Of a DNA stretch of 64,000 nucleotides, positions 34,998 to 44,850 are shown in pieces. The notes beneath the pieces were generated by a model that was not told where the DNA came from, did not search any database, and was given only the letters and a program-made list of their open reading frames with translations. The translations under genes were made by a program, and so were the position numbers. Location of the stretch: the NCBI GenBank assembly GCA_036652795.1, contig JAVVVD010000001.1, positions 1 to 64,000 on the forward strand. The letters run 5' to 3'. The DNA is from JAVVVD01 sp036652795 (GTDB lineage: Bacteria > Bacillota > Clostridia > Christensenellales > CAG-138). Numbering within the stretch: position 1 is the stretch's first letter; each line of letters begins with the position of its first letter.

Positions 34998-37070
34998 ATG
35001 AAATTACTATCTCCTGCGGGCAACTACGAAAGCCTTGTAGCCGCCGTACAGAATGGGGCCGATGCCGTATACTTTGGCGGCAGCGCGTTTAATGCGCGCA
35101 AACTCGCCCAGAACTTTGATGAAACAGAACTGCTGCGCGCTGTGGAATACTGCCATCTAAGGGGCGTAAAGGCGTACATTACATTTAATACGCTGGTTTT
35201 GGATAGGGAGATGGAGGATGCATTAAAATACGGTAAATACCTCTATGATATAGGCGCGGACGCGGTGATAGTTCAGGATGTGGGGTTGCTAAGCGTATTG
35301 CATAGTGAATTGCCACAGCTTGCGTTGCATGGCAGCACACAGCTTGGCATACATGATGCAGCTGGTGCGCAGGTGGCAAAGGCCATGGGGTTGTGCTGCG
35401 CAGTGCTTTCAAGGGAGACGCCGCTTTGCGCAATAGCAAAGATACATCAGCAGACGAGCATAACGCTGGAGGCATTCGCCCATGGCGCGTTATGTATGAG
35501 CTTTTCAGGCGGGTGCCTATTTTCATCAATGGTGGGTGAGCGCAGCGGAAACCGTGGAACCTGTGCTCAGCCCTGCCGCAAACGTATGGGTGTGTGCGCA
35601 CTACCAGGCGAAAAGGATTATGCGCTAAGCCTTTCGGATCTGTGCATGGTGGAGCATATCGCGGATATGCGCGCCTGCGGTGTGGATGTGATAAAGCTGG
35701 AGGGGCGCATGAAGCGCGCGGAGTATGTTGCGGCGGTGACTGCGGCATATAGGCGAGCAATTGATGGCGAAATAACGGATTTTGCGGCCGAAAAAGAGCG
35801 CATGGCCGCAATATTTGACCGCAATGGCAGGACAGGTTATTTCTACGGTGACGATGCTGTAACGGGCTGCGTAGCGGATGCGGCGGCAGATACGAAAATA
35901 ATTAAACTCATGCAGGAAAGCTATGCCGGCGAAAAAAAGAAGCTGACAGTAGATATGCAGCTAACACTGCGCGTTGGTGAACTGGCCAAGTTGGCTGTAA
36001 GCTGTGCGGGGAAAACGGCGGAGGTGCTTGGAGCAACTGTGCAGCTTGCACAAAAAAAGCAGGATTTGCCGAGATATTTAGAACAGCTTAAAAAGCTGGG
36101 TGGCACGGTATTTGAAGCCGGGGAATGCATAGTGGATATGCCGGATAATGCGTTTGCGCCGATGAGCGCTATTAACGAACTGCGCCGCATTGCTTGCAGC
36201 ACTCTTATGGATAAAATGACAAAAAAAGACTCTGAAGCACTGGAAACGCGCTTGCCCAAGCTTGCACAACAAAGTAAATCACAGGGATTTACGCTTGGTG
36301 CAATGGTACGCGATATCGTGCAGGCACGTGCGGCGTTTGACGCCGGCGCGAATGAGGTAGCCATAGCGCCATACGATTACGCTAACGCAGAGCTTGAAGA
36401 ATTGCAGGGATACCGCAAGCACGGCAAACTGATGCTGGCATTGCCTGCGGTGATAATAGATAATGATGAACAGGAGAAGGTTAAGGGACTACTAAATAGC
36501 GACTTGATAGACGGTGCGATAGCCGGAAACATAGGGCAAATAGAGTATATGAGGGGCATAAAGCACAGAATAGCCGGCACACAGCTAAACGCAACAAACT
36601 GTTATTCGCTTAGCGCGCTACAAAAGATGGGATTTGAACGCGTGCTGCTATCGCAGGAACTGACAAAGCCACAATTGCGTGATATACTCAAATTGGGCGG
36701 CGCTGGAGTGCGGGTTTATGGTCGCACTGAGCTGATGCAGCTGATGCATTGTCCGCTAAAGGAGTACAGGGGATGCAGGGACTGCAAGGGCAATGCCGGG
36801 ATGCTTATGGACGAAGCGAAAAGAGAATTCCCGCTTGTCAACATACGCCAGAGTGGCGGATGCCTTGTGCGCATGCTTAACTGCGTGCCTACGGATATAA
36901 CAGACGTATACCCTCAAATAGAAGCGGACTATATCCAGCTTGCGTTTTACCTTGAAACTGCACAGCAGGTTGAGGAACGTATAACGGCCGCGATTGCCGC
37001 GCACGATGGAAAAATGACAGAAGCGCTGCCGGGGGCTACGCGAGGGCATTGGGTGCGCGCGGTGGACTGA
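34998..37070 (+). CDS. Peptidase U32 family protein (RlhA/YrrO-like)
   Basis: This 690-aa protein has the U32 N-terminal domain (LLSPAGNYESLVAAVQNGADAVYFGG) with the U32 signature ETPLCAIAKIHQQT...EAFAHGALC and the CAQPCRK cysteine motif, then a DUF3656-like middle part and a C-terminal domain with CRDCKGNAG. Long U32 proteins like this include RlhA, which hydroxylates cytidine 2501 of 23S rRNA; proteolysis is doubtful. The ATG at 34998 is chosen for AGAAAGGA upstream and for the family start. Clusters with mutS2 after 18 bp. Confidence 0.88.
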   Translation: MKLLSPAGNYESLVAAVQNGADAVYFGGSAFNARKLAQNFDETELLRAVEYCHLRGVKAYITFNTLVLDREMEDALKYGKYLYDIGADAVIVQDVGLLSVLHSELPQLALHGSTQLGIHDAAGAQVAKAMGLCCAVLSRETPLCAIAKIHQQTSITLEAFAHGALCMSFSGGCLFSSMVGERSGNRGTCAQPCRKRMGVCALPGEKDYALSLSDLCMVEHIADMRACGVDVIKLEGRMKRAEYVAAVTAAYRRAIDGEITDFAAEKERMAAIFDRNGRTGYFYGDDAVTGCVADAAADTKIIKLMQESYAGEKKKLTVDMQLTLRVGELAKLAVSCAGKTAEVLGATVQLAQKKQDLPRYLEQLKKLGGTVFEAGECIVDMPDNAFAPMSAINELRRIACSTLMDKMTKKDSEALETRLPKLAQQSKSQGFTLGAMVRDIVQARAAFDAGANEVAIAPYDYANAELEELQGYRKHGKLMLALPAVIIDNDEQEKVKGLLNSDLIDGAIAGNIGQIEYMRGIKHRIAGTQLNATNCYSLSALQKMGFERVLLSQELTKPQLRDILKLGGAGVRVYGRTELMQLMHCPLKEYRGCRDCKGNAGMLMDEAKREFPLVNIRQSGGCLVRMLNCVPTDITDVYPQIEADYIQLAFYLETAQQVEERITAAIAAHDGKMTEALPGATRGHWVRAVD

Positions 37071-37088
37071 AAAAAATAAGGTGATTAT

Positions 37089-39437
37089 ATGCAACAGAGA
37101 GTATTAAAAACACTGGAATACGATAAAATAGCCGCTATGGTTGCGCAACGCACAGTTTGCTGTGTTGGTGCGCAACTGGCTCAGAAGCTGCGGCCTGAAA
37201 CAAACTTTGAGCAGATAGAGCGCCAGATGCAGCTTACGGCAGAGGCGCATACGCTGCTGTACCGTACGGGAAGTTCGCCAATAGATGACTTCCCCGATAT
37301 GCGTTCATGCATTAAAAAGGCACATGCGGCGCTGTATCTTTCTGCCGGGGAATTGCTTGGCATAGCAAAGTGTCTAAGGGCAGCGCGTGTAGCGCGCGAG
37401 CTGCTTGTAAAAGGCGATGAAGCCGGATTACTGCGCAATATGGCTACCAATCTAATTGCTCATCGTAGTGTTGAAGAAGAAATTGCGCGCTGCATAATAA
37501 GCGAGGATGAGATATTCGACGGTGCGTCGCCCGAGCTTTCCCGTATACGCCGCTCAATGCGTATAGCGAACGAGCGTGTGCGCGAAAGATTGAACAATAT
37601 GATACACTCAGCAACATATCAAAAATACCTACAGGAACCCTTAATCACAATCAGAAACGGCAGGTTTGTAATCCCTGTAAAACAGGAATATAGGCAAAAT
37701 GTCCCGGGACTGATACATGATCAATCCGGCAGCGGTGCAACGCTTTTTATTGAGCCAAACGCCGTTGTTGAGCTTGGCAACGAATATAAAAAGCTTGTTT
37801 TGCAGGAATCGGATGAGATAGAACGCATATTGACTGAGCTTACGGCGCTGCTGATTCCATATGCGGACGATGTTTACAATAACCTTGAGCTGATGGGTGA
37901 ATTGGATCTGATATTTGCAAAGGCAAAGCTTGCAAGGGAGCTTTCGGCAACCGCGCCAAAGCTCAATACATCGGGTTTTATCCGCATAGTGCGCGGTAGG
38001 CATCCACTTATATCACGGGATACTGTTGTACCTATAGATGTATGGGTTGGCGATGATTTTAGGACGCTTATCATAACGGGGCCAAATACGGGCGGCAAAA
38101 CTGTTACGCTAAAAACTGTGGGCCTATTTACGCTTATGGCTCAAAGTGGGATGTTTATTCCGGCGGATGAAGGCAGTGAGATCGCAATATTCGATGAGGT
38201 ATATGCTGATATAGGCGATGAACAGTCGATTGAGCAGTCGCTATCAACATTTTCATCACATATGACCAATATCGTAACGATACTCAATCAGGCGGATGAG
38301 CGGTCGCTGGTATTGTTAGATGAGCTTGGCGCAGGTACAGACCCAAACGAAGGTGCGGCGCTGGCAATGAGCATATTGGACGAATTATATGTTCGCAGAA
38401 CAACATGCCTTGCTACAACGCATTACAGCGAGATAAAGGCGTTCGCTCTCACGCGCGAAGGTATGGAAAATGCATCGATGGAATTTGACGTGGATAGGCT
38501 TTGCCCGACATACCGGCTATTTATCGGCATACCTGGCAAATCCAACGCATTTGAGATATCAGGTCGACTGGGCTTGTCTGATCATATAATCGAAGGCGCC
38601 AGGCGCTTTTTAAAGGGCGAGGACGTGAGATTTGAGGATGTGATATCCAGCGCCGAATCCCAGCGCAAGCGCGCCGAACAGGAGCGCTTTATGGCCGAAA
38701 AGGCGCGTGAAGAGCTGGATAAACTGCGCAGCGAGGCTGAAGCGGAGCGTAAAAAACTGCTTGAGGATCGCACTAAGCAGATAACCAAGGCGAAGGATGA
38801 GGCTCGCAGACTTGTGGCGGATACAAAGCGCGAGATGGAAAAGTTAATAGTGGCTGTGCGCAGCATAAAGGGCGTGGATATGAGTGCCGCGGACAGGGTA
38901 ATACAGCAGTCACGCGACGCTATGCGTGCGCAGGAGGCAAAGCTAAGCGAACCGCTGAAAAAACAGGCGGAGGATGCGGGTAAATCACCAAAGTCTGTAA
39001 AACCTGGGGATTCTGTGCGCATAACAACGCTGGATAAGCAGGCTACAGTGCTTTCCTGTGTGGATGCAAAGGGAGAGGTTCAGGTACAGGCGGGCATAAT
39101 AAAGTTGAATGTTAAGCTAGATGAGCTGCGCCTTATAGAAGAAAAGCCAATGCCGGGTGGAGGAGTGAGAACATCTTTGCCCGCAAACCGAAGCGTTGGA
39201 CTGGAGTTGGATATACGCGGTATGTTGGTTGACGATGCAATACCCGTGGTAGACAGATACCTTGACGATGCGGCGCTTGCGGGGCTAAGTGAGGTAAATG
39301 TGATACATGGCAAAGGAACGGGCGCGCTTCGCAGCGGAATACAGGCGCATCTGAGATTCCACCCGCGCGTGAAGGGATTCCGCCTAGGCAACTACGGCGA
39401 GGGGGATGCGGGCGTTACGGTTATTACGCTAAGATAA
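37089..39437 (+). CDS. mutS2: Endonuclease MutS2
   Basis: This 782-aa protein has the MutS core without mismatch-recognition domains: ATPase with Walker A GPNTGGKTVTLKTVG and Walker B LVLLDELGAGTDP, a long coiled coil (about 505-600, rich in E, K and R) and a C-terminal Smr domain with LDIRGM and VIHGKGTGALR. MutS2 splits collided ribosomes and suppresses recombination in Firmicutes. GTGATTAT precedes the ATG without a strong site. It ends the zapA-U32-mutS2 run. Confidence 0.95.
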   Translation: MQQRVLKTLEYDKIAAMVAQRTVCCVGAQLAQKLRPETNFEQIERQMQLTAEAHTLLYRTGSSPIDDFPDMRSCIKKAHAALYLSAGELLGIAKCLRAARVARELLVKGDEAGLLRNMATNLIAHRSVEEEIARCIISEDEIFDGASPELSRIRRSMRIANERVRERLNNMIHSATYQKYLQEPLITIRNGRFVIPVKQEYRQNVPGLIHDQSGSGATLFIEPNAVVELGNEYKKLVLQESDEIERILTELTALLIPYADDVYNNLELMGELDLIFAKAKLARELSATAPKLNTSGFIRIVRGRHPLISRDTVVPIDVWVGDDFRTLIITGPNTGGKTVTLKTVGLFTLMAQSGMFIPADEGSEIAIFDEVYADIGDEQSIEQSLSTFSSHMTNIVTILNQADERSLVLLDELGAGTDPNEGAALAMSILDELYVRRTTCLATTHYSEIKAFALTREGMENASMEFDVDRLCPTYRLFIGIPGKSNAFEISGRLGLSDHIIEGARRFLKGEDVRFEDVISSAESQRKRAEQERFMAEKAREELDKLRSEAEAERKKLLEDRTKQITKAKDEARRLVADTKREMEKLIVAVRSIKGVDMSAADRVIQQSRDAMRAQEAKLSEPLKKQAEDAGKSPKSVKPGDSVRITTLDKQATVLSCVDAKGEVQVQAGIIKLNVKLDELRLIEEKPMPGGGVRTSLPANRSVGLELDIRGMLVDDAIPVVDRYLDDAALAGLSEVNVIHGKGTGALRSGIQAHLRFHPRVKGFRLGNYGEGDAGVTVITLR

Positions 39438-39497
39438 TTGGCAGATTTGTAGGTGTACATATGACATATATTGATAATATTCATACGGAGTTCATAT

Positions 39498-39947
39498 ATG
39501 GATGATAAAATAATTATTGCTGTATCATCATGCCTTGCGGGGATACACTGCCGTTATGACGGCGATTGCAAAGCCGATGCACAGATAATGGAACTTGTGG
39601 CACAAGGCAAGGCTGTGTGTATATGCCCGGAATGCTTAGGTGGCATGCCTACACCACGGCTGCCAAGCGAAATAGTTGGTGGTGATGGCGGCGATGTGCT
39701 ACATGGCAAAGCCAAGGTGCTAAACAGCGAGGGCTGTGATGTTACGGAATGCTTTGTGAGTGGAGCATACGCGATGCTGGGTATAATAAAAGAGCATTGT
39801 ATTGAGCGAGCAATATTAAAGGCGAGAAGCCCCTCCTGCGGCGCCGGCGAGATATATGACGGTAGCTTTTGTAAACGGATAAAGCAGGGCGACGGAGTTG
39901 CGGCAGCGTTGCTGCGTAGCAATGGAATACAGGTGGAGGTACGCTGA
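39498..39947 (+). CDS. DUF523 family protein
   Basis: This 149-aa protein matches DUF523: an early VSSCLAGIHCRYDGD, CPECLGGMPTPRLP in the middle and the late ILKARSPSCGAGEIYDG. The conserved cysteines suggest a metal or iron-sulfur role, which is not established. I chose the ATG at 39498 over one at 39471 because the family begins here; GGAG lies 7 nt upstream. It is close to, and possibly co-transcribed with, the response regulator 15 bp downstream. Confidence 0.88.
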   Translation: MDDKIIIAVSSCLAGIHCRYDGDCKADAQIMELVAQGKAVCICPECLGGMPTPRLPSEIVGGDGGDVLHGKAKVLNSEGCDVTECFVSGAYAMLGIIKEHCIERAILKARSPSCGAGEIYDGSFCKRIKQGDGVAAALLRSNGIQVEVR

Positions 39948-39962
39948 ATATAGGAGGGTAAT

Positions 39963-40646
39963 ATGGATAATAAAAACACTATACTGGTGATAGACGACGA
40001 CAAAAATATACTGGCTATTATTGAGATGTATCTCAAAAAAGAGGGCTTCACAGTTAAAACAGGTGAACGCGGAGACACGGCACTTGAGCTATTCCGCCAG
40101 ACACAGCCTCAGCTTGTGGTGTTGGACGTGATGTTACCCGGAATAGATGGATGGGAGGTATTGTCGCGCTTGCGTAAGGAAAGCGACACGCCTGTGATAA
40201 TGCTTACGGCCAAGGGCGATACGCTGGATAGAATACAGGGTCTTGAGCTGGGCGCGGACGATTATATACCCAAGCCGTTTGATGCAAAGGAGCTGCTTGC
40301 ACGCATAAAGGCGGTGCTGCGCCGCTTTGCTGGGCCAGATAATGAAAAAACAATAGAATTCCCGGGGCTTTCCATATCATTGGATAATTATTCAGTGATA
40401 TTGGATGGCAAGCAGGTTGAGATGCCACCAAAGGAGATAGAGCTGCTGTTTTTCCTCGCCGCACGCGAAGGCAAGGTGTTTACCCGTGAGCAGCTGCTGG
40501 AACAGGTATGGGGTTTTGATTTTTTCGGAGATTCCCGTACGGTGGATGTGCACGTTAAGCGTATACGTGAAAAGCTGGGTGAACGGGAGGCTTGGCAGCT
40601 TAAAACCGTTTGGGGTGTTGGATATAAGTTTGAGGCTGCTAAATAG
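39963..40646 (+). CDS. OmpR-family response regulator
   Basis: This 227-aa protein has a receiver domain (acidic DDDKN at residues 13-17, phosphoacceptor in VVLDVMLPGIDG, conserved K in PKPFD) and a winged-helix OmpR/PhoB DNA-binding domain ending TVWGVGYKFE. AGGAGGGT lies upstream. The histidine kinase follows after 3 bp, and an HtrA protease comes next. This order resembles the WalRK/PhoPR-type envelope-control systems, but the target genes are unknown. Confidence 0.93.
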   Translation: MDNKNTILVIDDDKNILAIIEMYLKKEGFTVKTGERGDTALELFRQTQPQLVVLDVMLPGIDGWEVLSRLRKESDTPVIMLTAKGDTLDRIQGLELGADDYIPKPFDAKELLARIKAVLRRFAGPDNEKTIEFPGLSISLDNYSVILDGKQVEMPPKEIELLFFLAAREGKVFTREQLLEQVWGFDFFGDSRTVDVHVKRIREKLGEREAWQLKTVWGVGYKFEAAK

Positions 40647-40649
40647 GCG

Positions 40650-42125
40650 ATGTTTAAAACGCTATTCTCGCGAATGCTTGTTACCTATCTAACCGTAACG
40701 CTGGGGCTATTGGCTCTGCTTGGCATTACGGTGAGTGGCATGTTCCAAAACCAGTACATTGCCGAAAAGGAAACGGAGCTGCGCAGAGAAGCTGAGGAAA
40801 TAAATACAATAATCGTCACAAAATACATGGACGATGACAAACGCCCGGTGGCAAAGGACGAACTTTTTACAATAGTAAGAAAATACGATGCGCTGCTGCA
40901 ACTGCAATTTGTGGATGCCAAGTTTGGCAAAGTGGTATTTATGGATGAGGAATCTGCAAATAAATGGACAGGCAGCGAAAACCTTGATATAACGGGCGAT
41001 GCGAAAGAGTTGATAGATGGCAGCATGAGCAGCATGACTAAAACAGGCATGTTCAAGAACCTGTTGAATATTCCGGTTATGTCGCTGATGCGGCCGATGG
41101 TAGATGAGGATCAAAACAACATAGGCGCTATATTTTTCCATATAGATATGAGTCGTACAAACGATTCGATACGCCAGGTATACTGGGATGTATTGTTGTC
41201 AGCCTTTATGGCGGTGCTGCTGGCATTTCTTGCGGTATCCTATATAACAGGCAGGATGACTAAGCCAATAACGGATATGAACAAAACGGTGATGCGCTTT
41301 TCTAAGGGCGAATTTGATGTGCGCGTGCAGGTAAGCACTACGGATGAGGTAGGGCAGTTAGGCAATAGCTTCAACGTGATGGCAGATGAGATAAATACGC
41401 TTGAGCAATCGCGCCGCAGTTTTGTGGCAAATGTTTCGCACGAGCTGCGCTCGCCGTTGACGTCTATGCGGGGATTTTTGGAAGCTATGCAGGATGGCAC
41501 TATACCGCAAGAGGAATACCAGAAGTACTTGGATATCGTAGTAGGTGAGAATAAGCGTATGACAGCTATGGTAAACGATTTGTTGGATCTTGCCAGGATA
41601 GAGTCGGGACAATATGTGCTTAATATAGAAGCCTTCGATATAAACGAATTGATACTGCGCACGATGCTTACATTTGAGGCGCGAATAAACACAAAAAAGC
41701 TTGATGTATCGCTTGAATTTTCGCCTGAACGCAGCTTTGTGGAGGCGGATCAGAACCAAATAGCGCAGGTGTTGCGAAATCTTATAGACAACGCTATAAA
41801 GTTCACACCGGATGGTGGAAGGCTGAGCGTAACAACGATGGTTAAAAAAAGTATTACAGCGGTTGCTGTGGAGGATTCGGGGAAAGGCATACCTAAAGAG
41901 GATATCCCATATGTGTTCGATCGATTCTACAAGGCGGAAAAAGCACATACTCCTTCGGGAACGAGTGGCACAGGGCTTGGATTGTCAATTGTAAAACGTA
42001 TAATTGAGCAGCATTCGCAGAGCATAACGGTGACTAGCAGCAACCAGCGCACAAGGTTTACGTTTACACTAAAGCATATACAGGAACGGGTGGAAAAGAA
42101 ACGCCCTACTACCGAAAAACATTGA
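40650..42125 (+). CDS. Sensor histidine kinase
   Basis: This 491-aa protein has a first membrane helix near 9-31, an extracellular sensor region (about 32-180), a second helix near 185-205, then a HAMP domain, the HisKA motif VSHELRSPLTSMRGFL and a HATPase domain (NLIDNAIKFTPDGG, DSGKGIPKED, GTGLGLSIVKRI). This is a classic membrane sensor for the adjacent OmpR-type regulator. The signal is unknown. Start ATG 40650 lies 3 bp after the regulator stop. Confidence 0.93.
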   Translation: MFKTLFSRMLVTYLTVTLGLLALLGITVSGMFQNQYIAEKETELRREAEEINTIIVTKYMDDDKRPVAKDELFTIVRKYDALLQLQFVDAKFGKVVFMDEESANKWTGSENLDITGDAKELIDGSMSSMTKTGMFKNLLNIPVMSLMRPMVDEDQNNIGAIFFHIDMSRTNDSIRQVYWDVLLSAFMAVLLAFLAVSYITGRMTKPITDMNKTVMRFSKGEFDVRVQVSTTDEVGQLGNSFNVMADEINTLEQSRRSFVANVSHELRSPLTSMRGFLEAMQDGTIPQEEYQKYLDIVVGENKRMTAMVNDLLDLARIESGQYVLNIEAFDINELILRTMLTFEARINTKKLDVSLEFSPERSFVEADQNQIAQVLRNLIDNAIKFTPDGGRLSVTTMVKKSITAVAVEDSGKGIPKEDIPYVFDRFYKAEKAHTPSGTSGTGLGLSIVKRIIEQHSQSITVTSSNQRTRFTFTLKHIQERVEKKRPTTEKH

Positions 42126-42172
42126 TATAGCGCATACTGCGCAGTATACTGAACACAGATGGAGGAGTGCCT

Positions 42173-43492
42173 ATGAATAATTCTGATTTCTACGGATACC
42201 AGCAGGAATACTATGAAAAACCGCCAAAGGAAAAACGCCATGGCGCGGGCGGGTATATAATAACTGCGATAATCTCGTTTATCGTTGGTGTACTTATTAC
42301 CAGCGTGCTTTTAACGCGGTATGAGGGCAACTTCGGCGGGATGGATATAATAGATGGCATGCAACCTCATGCAACGCCTACACCAAATGTTACGCAGGTT
42401 ATTCCGGAGGATGATGGTGGTGTACCTGCGCTCACCCCACGGCCAACAGAGCGCCCGATGCCGCAGCTTGACGGCATTGCTCCAGATGTGTTTGACAGTG
42501 TAAATCCGATACCGGACATAGTGGATCAGGTAACTCCTGGCGTGGTTGGGATAATCAATTACACCTATTCAAAGCAGCATAAACGCAATGTCGAAATCAG
42601 CTCAGGCTCAGGTTTCATAATTTCTACAGAGGGGTATATAGTAACAAACGCCCATGTAATACAGGATGCTGTTGCCATAACGGTGCTGCTCAGCGACGGA
42701 ACGGAGGCTGAAGCAGAGCTTATCGGTTTCGATAAGACAATGGATCTTGCCGTAATAAAAATAGACAAACCCGGACTCGCGGTACTAAAGTTGGGGAATT
42801 CTTCTACGGTAAGGGTTGGCGAATTCGCTTTGGCGATAGGGGATCCAACGGGTCGTGAGCTTGCTGGAACGACTACATTCGGAATAGTAAGCGCTAAGGC
42901 AAGAAATATAAATATAGATGGAATTGCAAATGATTACCTGCAAACGGATGCTGCGGTGAACCCGGGCAATTCGGGCGGGCCGCTGCTAAATATGGCCGGC
43001 GAGGTAATTGGTGTTACCAGCGCTAAAACTGTGACTGCAAGCTACGACGAATCAGGCAATGCTATTGCGGCTGAGGGACTCGGATTTGCGCTTCCTATAA
43101 ACGAGGCAATGGAGGTAATAACGAAACTGATAACAAGCGGCAACATCCAGCGCCCAGGCATAGGGATAAGCGTTATTACAGTTGATGAAACGTCTGCAAT
43201 TGAATACAGCATACCGCAGGGCGTACTTGTGTATTCAGTCACAAAGGATGGCCCTGGCCACAAGGCTGGTCTTGCAGCAAATGATATAATTATCGAATGC
43301 AACGGCAAAAAGGTAACGGAGCAGGATCAATTCGTTCAAATTATCAAGGGCTGCAATGTTGGCGATCTATTAAAGCTGCGAGTATGGCGCGCTGGTGAAT
43401 ACATTGAAACCGATCTTACACTTTCTGACCTTAACGGCATGGGCAACGAGTTGGTTGATAATGCGGTGGCAGATTTTAAGTTCTTCGAATGA
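42173..43492 (+). CDS. HtrA/DegP-like serine protease with PDZ domain
   Basis: This 439-aa membrane-anchored protease has a cytosolic N-terminus, one helix near residues 30-50 (GGYIITAIISFIVGVLITSV), a linker rich in P and T, a trypsin domain with the catalytic triad His (VTNAHVI), Asp (DLAVIKI) and Ser (NPGNSGGPLLN), and a C-terminal PDZ domain (about 335-425). It degrades damaged exported proteins. GGAGGAG lies 5 nt before ATG 42173. It sits behind the two-component genes, which may control it. Confidence 0.93.
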   Translation: MNNSDFYGYQQEYYEKPPKEKRHGAGGYIITAIISFIVGVLITSVLLTRYEGNFGGMDIIDGMQPHATPTPNVTQVIPEDDGGVPALTPRPTERPMPQLDGIAPDVFDSVNPIPDIVDQVTPGVVGIINYTYSKQHKRNVEISSGSGFIISTEGYIVTNAHVIQDAVAITVLLSDGTEAEAELIGFDKTMDLAVIKIDKPGLAVLKLGNSSTVRVGEFALAIGDPTGRELAGTTTFGIVSAKARNINIDGIANDYLQTDAAVNPGNSGGPLLNMAGEVIGVTSAKTVTASYDESGNAIAAEGLGFALPINEAMEVITKLITSGNIQRPGIGISVITVDETSAIEYSIPQGVLVYSVTKDGPGHKAGLAANDIIIECNGKKVTEQDQFVQIIKGCNVGDLLKLRVWRAGEYIETDLTLSDLNGMGNELVDNAVADFKFFE

Positions 43493-43511
43493 TATAACAG
43501 TTTGTGATGCA

Positions 43512-43541
43512 GGACGGCCTTTTTAAGGCCGTCCGTATTTT
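43512..43541 (+). terminator. Terminator after the HtrA gene
   Basis: GGACGGCCT, loop TTTTA and AGGCCGTCC form a 9-bp stem followed by a T-rich tail (gtattttg). It closes the two-component/HtrA transcript. Confidence 0.85.
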
Positions 43542-43608
43542 GTTTAAGCGTAATATGGGTTGAACATTGGGTATAGCGGGCATAATAGCAAAAAAAGGGG
43601 TGCTAATT

Positions 43609-44199
43609 ATGCTTAGCTTTAAAAGCCTTGGTGCACGGTATACCGTGATGATACTGTCTGGTTTGATACTATTTGGGCTTGGGACGGTGGCAGGATTTTA
43701 TATAAATGGAGTGAGCGTACCGCCTGAGACGCAGATTATGGAACTTCCATCGCCGCCTGAAGCTGAACAAAATGTGGCTACGGTGGATGTGCAGGCTGTT
43801 GCACGCATTACCGCGACCACGCAGATTAAGTGGATGTGTGGATTTTCAACATGCGGACATGAGATTGAGGCCGACGCGGAATCTGAGCTTATCGGTATGA
43901 GTGAAGCTGAGGTAAAATCTGCCTGCCCAGGATATCAGGTGACTGAATTTTCTCAGGCGCATGTTATACTTAAAAAGAATGTGGAGGGGTATTGCCCACA
44001 GCATTTTATACTCAAGCTCGCAGGGGATGAGCTACACGTGCTGCAAACGGATAAAGCCACACTTAAAAGTGTAGAGGTGATGAAGATTGAACTGGATGCG
44101 GCCAAGCTTTCCGAGGAGGTAAGGACAGAGCTGGAGAAGGGGCTTCCCTTTGATGACCTTGAACAGATAAACGCCTATTTTGAGGCTGCGGAAAGCTGA
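43609..44199 (+). CDS. BofC-like protein
   Basis: This 196-aa protein has an N-terminal helix (about residues 11-30, TVMILSGLILFGLGTVAGFY) and an outside domain with KWMCGFSTCGHE, then LIGMSEAEVKSACPGYQV, the phrase FSQAHVILKKNVEGYCPQHF and a final helix. This pattern resembles the C-terminal domain of BofC, a forespore protein that tempers the SpoIVB checkpoint of sigma-K activation. Position supports it: in Bacillus subtilis bofC lies next to ruvA. AAGGGG lies 7 nt before the ATG. The resemblance is partial, so treat the name as tentative. Confidence 0.6.
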   Translation: MLSFKSLGARYTVMILSGLILFGLGTVAGFYINGVSVPPETQIMELPSPPEAEQNVATVDVQAVARITATTQIKWMCGFSTCGHEIEADAESELIGMSEAEVKSACPGYQVTEFSQAHVILKKNVEGYCPQHFILKLAGDELHVLQTDKATLKSVEVMKIELDAAKLSEEVRTELEKGLPFDDLEQINAYFEAAES

Positions 44200-44333
44200 T
44201 ACTGGGGGATTTAAAACATTGTTTAATACTGCGCGGCATGGTAAAATATACTCAAATGGAAAAAACAAACATGGCGTTGGCGGTATGCATAAAAGGCATT
44301 TCCGGTGCAATAGCGATATCTTGAGGTTGCTGT

Positions 44334-44834
44334 GTGATTATTTTGGGAATAGATCCCGGATATGCCATATTGGGATACGGGGTAATTGAATCCGACGTTG
44401 CGCGGCGAATGCGCGCGGTGGACTATGGTGTGATTGAAACTACGACAGAGCTGACATTTCCACAGCGGCTGGAGAAGCTCTATCTTGGCGCACGTCAGCT
44501 TATAATGATGTACAAGCCGGATCAGATAGCTTTTGAGGAGCTGTTCTTTGCGCGAAACACAAAAACAGCGATACAGGTGAGCGCAGGCAGAGGCGTGGCG
44601 CTACTTGCCGCACAGCAGGGCGCAATGCCGCTGTATGAGTATACGCCAATGCAGATAAAACTTGCGGTAACAGGCAATGGTCATGCGGATAAAAAACAGG
44701 TTCAGCAGATGGTTAAACTATTGCTGGGGTTAAAGGATATACCAAAGCCGGACGATGCTGCGGACGCACTCGGTGTGGCAATATGCCAGATAAACACAAT
44801 GGGCCCTGCCACAGAGGAGTTCCGGATAAGATGA
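44334..44834 (+). CDS. ruvC: Holliday junction resolvase RuvC
   Basis: This 166-aa nuclease cuts Holliday junctions. It starts with ILGIDPGYAILGYG (first catalytic Asp), has FEELFFARNTKTA (catalytic Glu) and the late PDDAADALGVAICQ (last acidic residues). The start is GTG 44334, with GAGG about 8 nt upstream. ruvA follows after 16 bp and ruvB after that, the complete ruvCAB set. Confidence 0.95.
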   Translation: MIILGIDPGYAILGYGVIESDVARRMRAVDYGVIETTTELTFPQRLEKLYLGARQLIMMYKPDQIAFEELFFARNTKTAIQVSAGRGVALLAAQQGAMPLYEYTPMQIKLAVTGNGHADKKQVQQMVKLLLGLKDIPKPDDAADALGVAICQINTMGPATEEFRIR

Positions 44835-44850
44835 ACCGGGGGGAAAGAAC

